The notes beneath the pieces were generated by a model. It ran no database searches. It was not told where the DNA came from and was given only the letters and a program-made list of their open reading frames with translations. From the NCBI GenBank assembly GCA_965659665.1, contig CBFHWU010000018.1:1-64000 (forward strand): 64,000 bases of DNA, written 5' to 3'. Shown one piece after another: positions 52,223-61,089 of this stretch (position 1 is the first letter of the stretch; the number at the start of each line of letters is the position of its first letter). The position numbers were made by a program, and so were the translations under genes. This DNA is from CBFHWU01 sp965659665 (GTDB taxonomy: Bacteria > Bacteroidota > Bacteroidia > Flavobacteriales > Flavobacteriaceae).

Positions 52223-52969
52223 ATGAAAATATTAGTTTGCATCAGCCATGTTCCTGATACTACATCAAAAATTAACTTCCTAAACGAAAATACAACATTT
52301 GATACCCAAGGTATTCAATTTGTTATTAATCCCAATGACGAGTTTGGATTAACAAGGGCCATTTGGTTTAAAGAACAACAAGGAGCTTCAGTAGATGTTA
52401 TTTCTGTAGGTTTAGCTGATGGGGATTCTACTCTACGTAAAGCATTAGCTATAGGAGCCGATAAAGCTATTCGCATTGATGTGAAAGCCACAGATGGAGC
52501 TTTTGTTGCCTATCAAATTGCACAATATGTAAACGAAAATCCATACGACCTAATTATTTGTGGACGTGAGTCCATAGATTACAATGGTGGAATGGTTCCT
52601 GGGATGGTTGCAACCCTTTTAGACTACAATTTTGTAAATACTTGTGTTCATCTGGATATTAATGATCAACAGGCTACCACCGAACGAGAAATTGATGGTG
52701 GTAAAGAGAGGTTGAACTGTTCACTTCCTTTAGTTATTGGAGGTCAAAAAGGCTTGGTTGAAGAGAGTGATTTAAAAATTCCAAATATGAGAGGAATAAT
52801 GCAGGCTCGTCAAAAGCCATTTGAAACAACCTCTCCTTACGATGCAAAAGCACGTACTGAAAGTAATTCTTTTGAGAAGCCAGCACCCAAAGCAGAAGTA
52901 AAACTTGTACCTGCCAATGATATTGATCAATTGATAAAACTGCTTCATAAAGAGGCTAAAGTATTGTAA
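52223..52969 (+). CDS. etfB: electron transfer flavoprotein subunit beta
   Basis: A 248-residue ETF beta subunit that, with EtfA, takes electrons from acyl-CoA dehydrogenases. Blocks: MKILVCISHVPDTTSKINF at the start, NPNDEFGLTRA, VGLADGDSTLRKALAIGADK, and CGRESIDYNGGMVPGM. The start is ATG 52223. The frame is open upstream to a TTG at 52202, but that TTG lies within the -7 element. etfA follows after 11 bases. Confidence 0.95.
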   Translation: MKILVCISHVPDTTSKINFLNENTTFDTQGIQFVINPNDEFGLTRAIWFKEQQGASVDVISVGLADGDSTLRKALAIGADKAIRIDVKATDGAFVAYQIAQYVNENPYDLIICGRESIDYNGGMVPGMVATLLDYNFVNTCVHLDINDQQATTEREIDGGKERLNCSLPLVIGGQKGLVEESDLKIPNMRGIMQARQKPFETTSPYDAKARTESNSFEKPAPKAEVKLVPANDIDQLIKLLHKEAKVL

Positions 52970-52980
52970 TAAAGAAAAAT

Positions 52981-53940
52981 ATGGCTATTGTTGTATATAC
53001 AGAAACTGAAAAAGGAAGATTTAAAAAAAATGCGTTCGAAGTAGCTTCGTACGCAAGAGCATTAGCTGATGAACTTGATACGACCGTTACTGCCCTATGT
53101 ATCAACGCTGATCATCCAACTCAAATCGGCGTTAATGGAGTAGATAAAGTTTTAACTGTTCATACAGATTATGACTATTTCGAAGCCAATAGTCATGCCG
53201 AAATAGTCGCCCAAGCTGCTGCCCAAGAAGCTGCCCAAATCATCATCGTAAGTAGCAGTGCAGACGCAAAATATATGGCCTCGATTTTGAGTATAAAAAC
53301 CCATGCAGGCTATGTTCCAAATGTGGTAGGTTTACCTATTAACCTAACTCCATTTGTCATTAAGCATACAGTCTTTAGCAATAAAGCCTTCAGTAACACA
53401 ACCATTTCGAGTGAAATGAAAATTATAGGGGTCTCAAATAATGCTTTTGGAGTTTATGAAAAAAACAAAGATCTAAAAGTGGAAGATTTTATCCCTACTA
53501 AGGTATCAACCAAAGTGACACAAATTTCATTAGAAAAAGTAACTGGTAAAGCTACGATTGCCGATGCGGACGTTGTGGTTTCGGCAGGTCGTGGGCTTAA
53601 AGGTCCTGAAAATTGGGGTATGGTTGAAGAACTTGCAGAAATTTTGGGGGCTGCAACCGCTTGCTCTAAGCCTGTTTCAGATATGGGTTGGAGACCTCAC
53701 AGCGAACATGTAGGTCAAACAGGGAAACCCGTCGCTACCAACCTCTATATAGCAATTGGTATTTCAGGAGCAATTCAACACTTGGCTGGTGTCAACTCCT
53801 CTAAAGTTAAAGTAGTAATCAATACCGATCCAGATGCTCCATTTTTTAAAGCTGCCGATTATGGAATTATTGGGGATGCCTTTGAAGTAGTTCCTCAACT
53901 TATTAAAAAATTAAAAAAATTTAAGTCTAGCTCCATATAG
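52981..53940 (+). CDS. etfA: electron transfer flavoprotein subunit alpha
   Basis: A 319-residue ETF alpha subunit. The C-terminal FAD-binding domain is clear: VVSAGRGLKGPENWGMVEEL, ATACSKPVSDMGWRPHSEHV, GQTGKPVATNLYIAIGISGA and QHLAGVNSSKVKVVINTDPD. It forms a heterodimer with EtfB and passes electrons from fatty-acid or branched-chain amino-acid oxidation to the quinone pool. Second gene of the etfBA pair. Confidence 0.96.
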   Translation: MAIVVYTETEKGRFKKNAFEVASYARALADELDTTVTALCINADHPTQIGVNGVDKVLTVHTDYDYFEANSHAEIVAQAAAQEAAQIIIVSSSADAKYMASILSIKTHAGYVPNVVGLPINLTPFVIKHTVFSNKAFSNTTISSEMKIIGVSNNAFGVYEKNKDLKVEDFIPTKVSTKVTQISLEKVTGKATIADADVVVSAGRGLKGPENWGMVEELAEILGAATACSKPVSDMGWRPHSEHVGQTGKPVATNLYIAIGISGAIQHLAGVNSSKVKVVINTDPDAPFFKAADYGIIGDAFEVVPQLIKKLKKFKSSSI

Positions 53941-53952
53941 GTAGCTATTTTA

Positions 53953-53960
53953 TATCTTTG
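53953..53960 (+). promoter_or_regulatory. -7 promoter element before the bifunctional nuclease gene
   Basis: TATCTTTG is a full match to TAnnTTTG, 23 bases before the start codon at 53984. No clear -33 TTG is seen. Confidence 0.5.
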
Positions 53961-53983
53961 GTTGGATAATATTACACGTCTTT

Positions 53984-54562
53984 ATGAGTCTGATTGAATT
54001 AAGAGTGAATCGTATTTCCTATAGCCAAAATCAAAGCGGTGCCTATGCTCTTATTCTAGATGAAGTGGAAGGGGTTCGAAAATTACCTGTTGTTATAGGA
54101 GAATTCGAGGCTCAATCCATTGCGGTCGCTTTAGAAAAAGACATTCAACCCAATAGACCTTTTACCCATGATTTATTTAAAAACTTTTCATTTCGATTTG
54201 GGATCAGTATCAAAAGAGTTATCATCCATAAACTGGCAGATGGTGTATTTTATTCAAGCTTAATTTGTGAAAGGGACAAAATAGAAGAAATTATTGATTC
54301 TAGAACTTCGGATGCTATATCATTAGCACTGCGTTTTAATGCACCCATATATACATATGAGAATATTCTTGAAAAAGCGGGAATAGTTTTATCCAATATT
54401 GAAGAGGAGAACTTTGAAGAGCAAAGTTCGAAAACAGATGAATTTAACCGACTTAGTGTTGAAGAGTTAGAAAATGCCATATCTAAGGCTGTGAGTCAAG
54501 AGAATTATGAACTTGCCGTAAAATTACGAGATGAAATTTCTAAACGAAAAACTGATAAATAA
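53984..54562 (+). CDS. bifunctional nuclease (DUF151) family protein with UvrB/UvrC-like motif
   Basis: A 192-residue protein. Residues 1 to about 130 match the DUF151/BFN fold (LPVVIGEFEAQSIAVAL, RPFTHDLFKNF, RTSDAISLALRFNAPIY). The C-terminal 35 residues, VEELENAISKAVSQENYELAVKLRDEIS (given in part), are a UVR-type helical hairpin. Some plant and bacterial family members have nuclease activity; the role here is unknown. It precedes nupC by six bases. Confidence 0.9.
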   Translation: MSLIELRVNRISYSQNQSGAYALILDEVEGVRKLPVVIGEFEAQSIAVALEKDIQPNRPFTHDLFKNFSFRFGISIKRVIIHKLADGVFYSSLICERDKIEEIIDSRTSDAISLALRFNAPIYTYENILEKAGIVLSNIEEENFEEQSSKTDEFNRLSVEELENAISKAVSQENYELAVKLRDEISKRKTDK

Positions 54563-54568
54563 CCTCAT

Positions 54569-55912
54569 TTGAAGCTACTATACACCATTTCACAACCACT
54601 AATTGACCATCAAGGTATGAGTCTTGAGGGTACTTTAAGAGGAGTCTTAGGGATAAGTGTAATCATACTTATCGCCTTTTTATTTAGTAATAATCGAAAA
54701 AAAATTTCATGGAAAACAGTTGCTATAGGACTTGGTGTACAAATCCTGATTGCAATCGGAATACTTAAAATTCAATGGGTTCAAAGAGTTTTTGAAGGAA
54801 TTGGACAACTTTTTATACATATACTAGACTTCACAAATGCTGGAAGTATATTTTTATTTGGAGATCTCATGAATATTGAATCCTTTGGTTTCATTTTTGT
54901 TTTTCAAATTTTACCAACAATTATATTTTTTGCAGCATTTACGTCCTTGTTATTTTATCTTGGGATTATTCAATTTCTTGTTCGAATTCTTGCTATTGTA
55001 ATGTCAAAGATGCTTAACATTTCAGGTGCTGAAAGCTTATCTGTGATAGGAAATATTTTTTTAGGCCAAACAGAAGCACCATTAATGATTAAAGCTTATT
55101 TGGATAAAATGAATCGCTCCGAAATTTTGTTGGTGATGGTCGGGGGGATGTCAACAGTAGCCGGAGGAGTTTTGGCTGCATATATCGGTTTCTTGGGGGG
55201 GGATGATCCTCAATTACGAGTAGAGTTTGCCAAACATTTATTGGCCGCTTCTGTGATGGCAGCTCCAGGAGCCATTGTAATTTCAAAAATATTATTTCCT
55301 CAAACTGAAACGATTGATAATGAAGTAAAAGTATCTGTTGATAAAATTGGTTCAAATGCTTTGGATGCCGTTTCTAACGGCACTGTTGAGGGAATACGAT
55401 TGGCGGCTAATATTGGCGGAATGCTGTTGGTTTTTATAGCTTTTATTGCCATGCTCAATGGAATATTAGGGGGCATGGGAGAATTTTTTCAATTCAATCC
55501 ATGGATTGCTGAACATTCCATGTATCCAAAACTTTCCCTTGAAGCCATATTGGGTACACTTTTCGCACCATTAATGTGGATTATGGGTGTTCCCAGTACC
55601 GATATCCAACCCATGGGTCAACTTCTAGGGATTAAATTAGCTGCCAGTGAATTTGTGGGTTATACCCAACTTATGGAGCTTAAAAATCCAATGAATGTGA
55701 TACACTTAAAGTACCAAAAATCCGTAATTATGGCCACTTATATGTTGTGTGGTTTTGCTAATTTTGCTTCAATAGGAATTCAAATTGGTGGTATTGGTTC
55801 TTTGTCACCTAAACAAAGAAAAAATCTGTCAAAATTAGGACTTCGTGCTTTACTTGGGGGTACACTCGCCTCTATTGTTTCAGCAATTATTGCGGGAGCT
55901 ATTATTGGTTAA
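54569..55912 (+). CDS. NupC-family concentrative nucleoside transporter
   Basis: A 447-residue polytopic membrane protein importing nucleosides with a cation. Signatures are GQTEAPLMIKAYLDKMNRSE, MVGGMSTVAGGVLAAYI and GVPSTDIQPMGQLLG in the core. The first codon used is TTG 54569, six bases after the upstream stop; ATG 54617 (MSLEGTLRGVLG) is an alternative that keeps all membrane segments. Some relatives carry an exported N-terminal region, which is absent here. It fits the nucleotide theme of thyA and DHFR downstream. Confidence 0.92.
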   Translation: MKLLYTISQPLIDHQGMSLEGTLRGVLGISVIILIAFLFSNNRKKISWKTVAIGLGVQILIAIGILKIQWVQRVFEGIGQLFIHILDFTNAGSIFLFGDLMNIESFGFIFVFQILPTIIFFAAFTSLLFYLGIIQFLVRILAIVMSKMLNISGAESLSVIGNIFLGQTEAPLMIKAYLDKMNRSEILLVMVGGMSTVAGGVLAAYIGFLGGDDPQLRVEFAKHLLAASVMAAPGAIVISKILFPQTETIDNEVKVSVDKIGSNALDAVSNGTVEGIRLAANIGGMLLVFIAFIAMLNGILGGMGEFFQFNPWIAEHSMYPKLSLEAILGTLFAPLMWIMGVPSTDIQPMGQLLGIKLAASEFVGYTQLMELKNPMNVIHLKYQKSVIMATYMLCGFANFASIGIQIGGIGSLSPKQRKNLSKLGLRALLGGTLASIVSAIIAGAIIG

Positions 55913-55995
55913 GAGGTGGCCAACCTTTTGAAAAGTTATTGAACAAAGCCCTTAAATAATAATTGATAGAGTTGTATTTTTAAAAAACTATTTGA

Positions 55996-56820
55996 ATGAA
56001 ACAATATTTGGATTTGGTAAAGCATGTTATCGAACATGGTGCCGAAAAATCAGATCGAACTGGAACAGGTACCAAAAGCGTTTTTGGTTATCAAATGCGC
56101 TTTGATTTAAGTAAAGGGTTTCCTATGGTGACCACAAAAAAACTACATCTCAAATCAATTGTGTACGAACTTTTATGGTTTTTGAAAGGAGACACCAATA
56201 TTAATTACTTAACAGAAAATGGAGTTCGAATTTGGAATGAATGGGCAGACGAAAACGGAGATCTTGGACCTGTTTATGGCTATCAATGGAGAAATTGGAA
56301 TGGTCAAGAAATTGATCAAATTAAGTCTATAATTGATAGTTTAAAAAACAATCCTGATAGCAGACGTATGCTTGTTTCCGCATGGAATCCAAGTGTACTT
56401 CCTGATAGTTCAAAATCTTTTTCAGAAAATGTGGCTCAAGGAAAAGCAGCACTTCCTCCATGTCATGCTTTTTTTCAATTTTATGTCGCTGATGGAAAAC
56501 TTTCATGTCAATTATATCAACGAAGTGCTGATATATTTTTAGGGGTTCCTTTTAATATCGCTTCTTATGCCCTACTCACTCAAATGATGGCTCAAGTGTG
56601 TGGATATGAGCCAGGTGACTTTATTCACACTTTTGGTGATGCCCATATCTATACAAATCATATGGATCAACTGAAATTACAACTCGGTCGAACTCCCAAA
56701 AACTTACCTCAACTTGTTATGAATCCTCATGTCAACGATTTATTCGAATTCAAATATGAAGATTTTAAAATTGAAAACTACAACCCACATCCACATATCA
56801 AAGGGACCGTAGCCGTTTAA
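55996..56820 (+). CDS. thyA: thymidylate synthase
   Basis: Methylates dUMP to dTMP with methylene-THF, which becomes dihydrofolate. A 274-residue ThyA with SDRTGTGTKSVFGYQMRFDL, GPVYGYQWRNW, the catalytic Cys in LPPCHAFFQFYV, QRSADIFLGVPFNIASYALL and the C-terminal HIKGTVAV. A short insert lies around SWNPSVL-DSSKSFSENVAQGK. The DHFR needed to recycle its product is encoded by the next gene, 59 bases downstream. Confidence 0.97.
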   Translation: MKQYLDLVKHVIEHGAEKSDRTGTGTKSVFGYQMRFDLSKGFPMVTTKKLHLKSIVYELLWFLKGDTNINYLTENGVRIWNEWADENGDLGPVYGYQWRNWNGQEIDQIKSIIDSLKNNPDSRRMLVSAWNPSVLPDSSKSFSENVAQGKAALPPCHAFFQFYVADGKLSCQLYQRSADIFLGVPFNIASYALLTQMMAQVCGYEPGDFIHTFGDAHIYTNHMDQLKLQLGRTPKNLPQLVMNPHVNDLFEFKYEDFKIENYNPHPHIKGTVAV

Positions 56821-56879
56821 AAAGTTCAAGATTGGTGATATGATCATAAATTGTATTTTAGCCTTTACAAGACATAAAA

Positions 56880-57785
56880 ATGTTTAAATCGAAAAAAACA
56901 AAAACTCGTATTGATCAGCAACACATTGCAATGATTGAGTACGCTCAAGCTCGGATTCAAAAAAAAAGACGATTATATTATCATTTTATTGCTTTTCTAT
57001 TTGGTAGTCTTACCGCTGTGATTATCAACATAGGATTCAAATATGGTGCTGATATTCAACCTTTTGCATATCCTTGGGTAGTAACTTTTATTGTTTTTTG
57101 GATGTTACTGTTTTTATTTCATTCTTTTCAGGTATTTGTTACGCATTCCTTTATGGGTAAGTCATGGGAAAAATCTCAACTCAAACATTTAGTTGCAAAA
57201 CAGGAAAAAAGAGTAGAAAAATTAAAGCGTAACCTTGAAAAAGAAGCTCTTATACAGGCTAAATCCGAAAGACATCAGCAAGAACAATCTAACTGTATTC
57301 TTACTATCATCGCAGCTGTGGGAACCCATAATGAATTAGGGAAAGATAATCAACTAATTTGGCATCTATCAGATGATTTAAAACATTTTAAAAATCTCAC
57401 TAAAGGACACCATATTATCATGGGTCGAAAAACTTTTGAGTCCATGCCCAAAGCATTACCTAACCGAACTAACATCGTAATCACACGTCAAAAAGATTAT
57501 CAACTTGATGGAGCTCAGGTTGTACATTCTATTGCGGAAGCAATCGATATTGCAAAAAACGATGCTCAACCCTTTATCATCGGAGGGGGAGAAATATACG
57601 AACAGGCGCTCACTTTGGCTGATCGGATAGAACTCACTCGAGTTCATGCAAGTTTTGATGCAGACACTTTTTTCCCGGAGATTAATACTGATATGTGGAA
57701 AGAAGTGTGGCGTGAAGAACACCCGGCTGATGATCGTCATGCCTATGCATTTACTTTTTTAAGATATCAAAAAATAAGCCCATGA
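56880..57785 (+). CDS. 2TM-domain/dihydrofolate reductase fusion
   Basis: A 301-residue fusion. Residues 1-100 form a 2TM-type domain: basic N-terminus, membrane segments at about 36-54 and 66-90, then SWEKSQLKHLV. A charged coiled-coil linker (about 100-136) leads to a full DHFR at about 138-301, with IIAAVGTHNELGKDNQLIWH, DDLKHFKNLTKGHHIIMGRK, TFESMPKALPNRTNIVITR and FIIGGGEIYEQAL. Basic flanks suggest both ends are cytoplasmic, so the DHFR would be anchored to the inner membrane. No ATG occurs at the DHFR boundary. The stop overlaps fabD. Confidence 0.9.
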   Translation: MFKSKKTKTRIDQQHIAMIEYAQARIQKKRRLYYHFIAFLFGSLTAVIINIGFKYGADIQPFAYPWVVTFIVFWMLLFLFHSFQVFVTHSFMGKSWEKSQLKHLVAKQEKRVEKLKRNLEKEALIQAKSERHQQEQSNCILTIIAAVGTHNELGKDNQLIWHLSDDLKHFKNLTKGHHIIMGRKTFESMPKALPNRTNIVITRQKDYQLDGAQVVHSIAEAIDIAKNDAQPFIIGGGEIYEQALTLADRIELTRVHASFDADTFFPEINTDMWKEVWREEHPADDRHAYAFTFLRYQKISP

Positions 57786-58675
57786 ACGCTGTATTATTTC
57801 CGGGACAAGGCGCCCAATTTGTTGGAATGGGAAAAGGTTTGTATGAACAATATCCTAATGCCAAAGCGCTTTTTGAATCTGCCAATCAGGTTTTGGGATT
57901 TTCCATAACAGAAATCATGTTTTCAGGGACCGATGAAGAGTTGAAACAAACCAAAGTCACTCAACCAGCTGTTTTTTTGCATTCCGTCATTTTGTCTATG
58001 ATATTGGATAAGGTTGTCATTTTTGATATGACCGCAGGTCATTCATTAGGGGAATTTTCTGCTTTAGTGGCCTCGGGAGCTCTATCATTTGACGATGGAT
58101 TGCATCTAGTCTCCCAACGTGCTAAAGCTATGCAGTTGGCTTGCGATGTCAAAAAAGGGGCCATGGCTGCTGTTTTAGGCTTAGAAGATCAAGTAGTTGA
58201 AAAGGTTTGTGCAGAAATTGAAGGTGTGGTTCCTGCTAACTATAATTGCCCTGGGCAATTGGTTATTTCTGGAGCAATTGATGCGGTTGAAAAAGCTTGT
58301 AGTGTAATGAGAGAAATGGGAGCGCGTAGGGCATTAATTCTTCCTGTGGGTGGAGCTTTTCACTCTCCTTTGATGGAACCTGCACGCGAGCAATTAGCAA
58401 GTGCAATAGAGGCCACTAGGTTTCGTACACCCAATTGCGCAGTATACCAAAACGTAACTGCAAGTGCCATCCGTAATCCCAATGAACTCAAAAAAAATAT
58501 CATTGTACAGCTTACCGGGCCGGTAAAATGGACGCAGAGTATGCATCAGATGCAGAAAGACGGTGCAACACAATTCACCGAGGTTGGCCCTGGAAAAGTA
58601 TTACAAGGGTTAGTCAAAAAAATCAACCGAAAACTTTTAACAGTAAATGGAGCTGACTTATTATCATCTTCCTAA
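57782..58675 (+). CDS. fabD: malonyl-CoA:ACP transacylase
   Basis: Loads malonyl groups onto acyl carrier protein for fatty-acid synthesis. 297 residues with FPGQGAQFVGMGKGLYEQ at the start, the catalytic serine in GHSLGEFSALVASGAL, and GAFHSPLMEPA holding the histidine. The start forms an ATGA overlap with the upstream DHFR fusion gene. The 3' end overlaps the convergent aminotransferase gene by 12 bases. Confidence 0.96.
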   Translation: MNAVLFPGQGAQFVGMGKGLYEQYPNAKALFESANQVLGFSITEIMFSGTDEELKQTKVTQPAVFLHSVILSMILDKVVIFDMTAGHSLGEFSALVASGALSFDDGLHLVSQRAKAMQLACDVKKGAMAAVLGLEDQVVEKVCAEIEGVVPANYNCPGQLVISGAIDAVEKACSVMREMGARRALILPVGGAFHSPLMEPAREQLASAIEATRFRTPNCAVYQNVTASAIRNPNELKKNIIVQLTGPVKWTQSMHQMQKDGATQFTEVGPGKVLQGLVKKINRKLLTVNGADLLSSS

Positions 58676-59797
58676 AAACTCAAGAATTTTATCGGAAACA
58701 AACTCCATTTGATCTTCTTCAAGTTCGGTGTGCATAGGCAGGGATAGTACTTCTTTTACAATTTGATTGGTAACCACAAAATCTTTCTCTTTATAACGCC
58801 AATCCTTATAGGCTTTTTGCAAATGTAAAGGGATTGGATAATACACTCCACAAGGAATGTTGTGACTTTGAAGAAACTGTACAAGAGCATCTCTATCTGC
58901 ATTGGTAATACGCAACGTATATTGATGAAAAACGTGTGAATCACACGCTGCTTCGATAAATGGAGTGTTGATCTTAGGGTGATTTCGTAACAATTCATTA
59001 TAACGAAACGCCGCATATTTACGTCTCTCATTATAAAAATCAAGATATTTCAGTTTTTCCGTTAAAACTACTGCTTGTAAGCTATCCAACCTCGAATTTA
59101 CGCCAACTACATCGTGATGATAACGCTTATACATCCCATGATTAACAATTCCCCTAATGATATGGGCAAGATCATCGTCATTAGTAAAAATCGCTCCTCC
59201 ATCTCCATAGCATCCTAAATTTTTTGAGGGGAAAAAAGAGGTGGACGCAACATGACCAATTGTACCTGTTTTAGATTTTTCTCCATTTTTATGTAAATAA
59301 TTAGCCCCAATCCCTTGCGCATTATCTTCAATAACAAAAAGATTATGCTTTTGTGCAATTTCCATGATGGCATCCATATTGGCTGCTTGACCGAACAAAT
59401 GTACTGGCACAATGGCTTTGGTATTAGAAGTTATTGCACGTTCAATGGCTTGTGGATCAATATTAAATGTTTGGGGATCCACATCAACCAATACTGGTGT
59501 TAGTTGCAGAAGGGCAATAACTTCTACTGTTGCAGCAAAAGTAAAGTCAGCTGTAATTACTTCATCCCCAGGCTTAAGCCCTAAACCCATCATCGCTACT
59601 TGAAGCGCATCGGTACCATTGGCACATGGGATGACATGTTTAACGCCTAAGTATTGCTCTAGTTCCTTTTGAAAATGTTGTACTTTAGGGCCATTAATAA
59701 ATTGAGCACTGCTTAAAACCTCTTGAAAACCTAACTCAACATTGGGTTTGATAAATTGATATTGGCCTTGTAAATCGACCATTTGAATCTTTCTCAT
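58664..59797 (-). CDS. DegT/DnrJ/EryC1/StrS-family sugar aminotransferase
   Basis: A 377-residue PLP enzyme of the family that aminates nucleotide-linked keto sugars for surface polysaccharides. Blocks: VIPCANGTDALQVAMMGLGL, GDEVITADFTFAATVEVIAL, VHLFGQAANMDAI, IEDNAQGIG and the PLP lysine in STSFFPSKNLGCYGDGGAIF. The sugar substrate is unknown; no sugar-nucleotide genes lie beside it. The start is ATG 59797 (MRKIQMVDLQGQY); TTG 59806 belongs to the promoter. It is divergent from kdtA, which also works on envelope glycans. Confidence 0.92.
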   Translation of the reverse strand: MRKIQMVDLQGQYQFIKPNVELGFQEVLSSAQFINGPKVQHFQKELEQYLGVKHVIPCANGTDALQVAMMGLGLKPGDEVITADFTFAATVEVIALLQLTPVLVDVDPQTFNIDPQAIERAITSNTKAIVPVHLFGQAANMDAIMEIAQKHNLFVIEDNAQGIGANYLHKNGEKSKTGTIGHVASTSFFPSKNLGCYGDGGAIFTNDDDLAHIIRGIVNHGMYKRYHHDVVGVNSRLDSLQAVVLTEKLKYLDFYNERRKYAAFRYNELLRNHPKINTPFIEAACDSHVFHQYTLRITNADRDALVQFLQSHNIPCGVYYPIPLHLQKAYKDWRYKEKDFVVTNQIVKEVLSLPMHTELEEDQMEFVSDKILEFLGR

Positions 59798-59803
59798 AGA
59801 ATT

Positions 59804-59811
59804 CAAAACTA
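59804..59811 (-). promoter_or_regulatory. -7 promoter element of the aminotransferase gene
   Basis: The minus strand reads TAGTTTTG, matching TAnnTTTG, six bases before ATG 59797, so the transcript would be nearly leaderless. A TTG lies 23 bases upstream, slightly far for a -33 element. Confidence 0.45.
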
Positions 59812-59852
59812 CAAAATTTGAAACGCTTTTTCATCAACTTCATTTGTATAAT

Positions 59853-59860
59853 TATCTTTG
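59853..59860 (+). promoter_or_regulatory. -7 promoter element of kdtA
   Basis: TATCTTTG is a full match to TAnnTTTG, eight bases before ATG 59869. The -33 position is a T run rather than a clear TTG. It shows that the open frame starting with TTG 59818 is not the true start. Confidence 0.5.
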
Positions 59861-59868
59861 CTATTCCA

Positions 59869-61089
59869 ATGAAAATGAAACTTTACAATTTAGCGATCAG
59901 AACCGCAAGGCTAATGCTACCGATAGCAGGTTGGATCAATCCAAAAATCGACCGATTTGTAAAAGGCAGAAAAAATAATTATTCGAACTCCATTCTCAGT
60001 GGTCATACCGATTCCATTATTTGGATGCATGCTGCTTCGTTAGGCGAATACGAACAAGGTTTGCCTGTAATCGAGGGGTTGAAAAAAAAATTTCCCAAAT
60101 ATAAAATACTTATCAGTTTTTTTTCTCCTTCAGGATACGATGTAAGACACACTAGAAGTATAGCGGACGAAGTAGTGTACTTGCCTTGGGATACACCAAA
60201 AGATATTGATCTTTTTTTGAGTGTTTATCGTCCTAAGTTGGCTTTGATTGTCAAGTATGAACTTTGGCCCAACTTACTGCTAGGGTTAAAGAAGAAAAAC
60301 ATCAATACTTACTTAATTTCTGGACGATTTTACAACAATCATTTTTTGTTTAAACATCCTTCATGGCATTATATTTTGAATGCATTTACTTATTTTTTTG
60401 TTCAGGATGAAAAATCTAAACAACTGCTTGAAAATATTGGATATTTCAATGTGAGTGTAAGTGGTGACACACGCTTTGACAGAGTTTCGATGTCTTCATC
60501 TGCACCGGGTTTTATAGAAGATTTTATTCAAAATCGAATATGTATTGTGGCAGGAAGTACTTGGCCTGAGGATGAAGCTTTACTTTTAAAAGCCATCAAA
60601 TCAAGTAATGAAAAAACTTGCTGGATTATTGCGCCTCACGAAATACAGGAAAATAAAATACAGGCTTTAATCAAACAAATTCAAAAACCTCTCATACGCT
60701 ATTCAGAACTCAAACACAAAGATGTAAAACATGCAGATGTGTTTATTTTAGATACCGTCGGACAACTAGCCGCTACTTATGCTGAGGCCGATATAGCCTA
60801 TATTGGAGGGGGGGTAGGTTCCTCAGGGTTACATAATATTTTAGAGCCTGCAGCGCATGGAATTCCTATTATCATTGGACAAAATTATCATGATTTTCCT
60901 GAGGCGGTTGATTTGGTTAAAAAAGGTGGCGTAATTAGTGTCAAATCCTCTAAAGAGTTTGAAAAGATACTTATAAATATGGTACAACATAACACTAAAA
61001 GAGAACAAATCGGGTCAATCAATCAGAGCTATGTTGCCGATAATAGAGGGGCGACTGCTCATATTCTGAAAAATATTTTTATTATCTGA
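59869..61089 (+). CDS. kdtA: 3-deoxy-D-manno-octulosonic acid (Kdo) transferase
   Basis: Transfers Kdo to lipid A precursor in the inner core of lipopolysaccharide. About 406 residues with FVKGRKNNYS, IWMHAASLGEYEQGLPVI, ILISFFSPSGYD, VKYELWPNLL and the donor domain YIGGGVGSSGLHNILEPAAH. The start is ATG 59869 or ATG 59875 (MKLYNLAIRTARLML); an open frame to TTG 59818 is upstream of the promoter. An N-terminal hydrophobic stretch anchors the enzyme at the inner membrane. Confidence 0.94.
   Translation: MKMKLYNLAIRTARLMLPIAGWINPKIDRFVKGRKNNYSNSILSGHTDSIIWMHAASLGEYEQGLPVIEGLKKKFPKYKILISFFSPSGYDVRHTRSIADEVVYLPWDTPKDIDLFLSVYRPKLALIVKYELWPNLLLGLKKKNINTYLISGRFYNNHFLFKHPSWHYILNAFTYFFVQDEKSKQLLENIGYFNVSVSGDTRFDRVSMSSSAPGFIEDFIQNRICIVAGSTWPEDEALLLKAIKSSNEKTCWIIAPHEIQENKIQALIKQIQKPLIRYSELKHKDVKHADVFILDTVGQLAATYAEADIAYIGGGVGSSGLHNILEPAAHGIPIIIGQNYHDFPEAVDLVKKGGVISVKSSKEFEKILINMVQHNTKREQIGSINQSYVADNRGATAHILKNIFII

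Noticed and set aside
55913..55945. Hairpin after nupC as an intrinsic terminator
   Set aside because: The stem is only about seven pairs with a G-U pair and is followed by four T only, too weak to call.
56834..56847. Short palindrome TATGATCATA between thyA and the DHFR fusion
   Set aside because: Ten bases of A/T-rich self-complementarity are expected by chance in a sequence of this composition.
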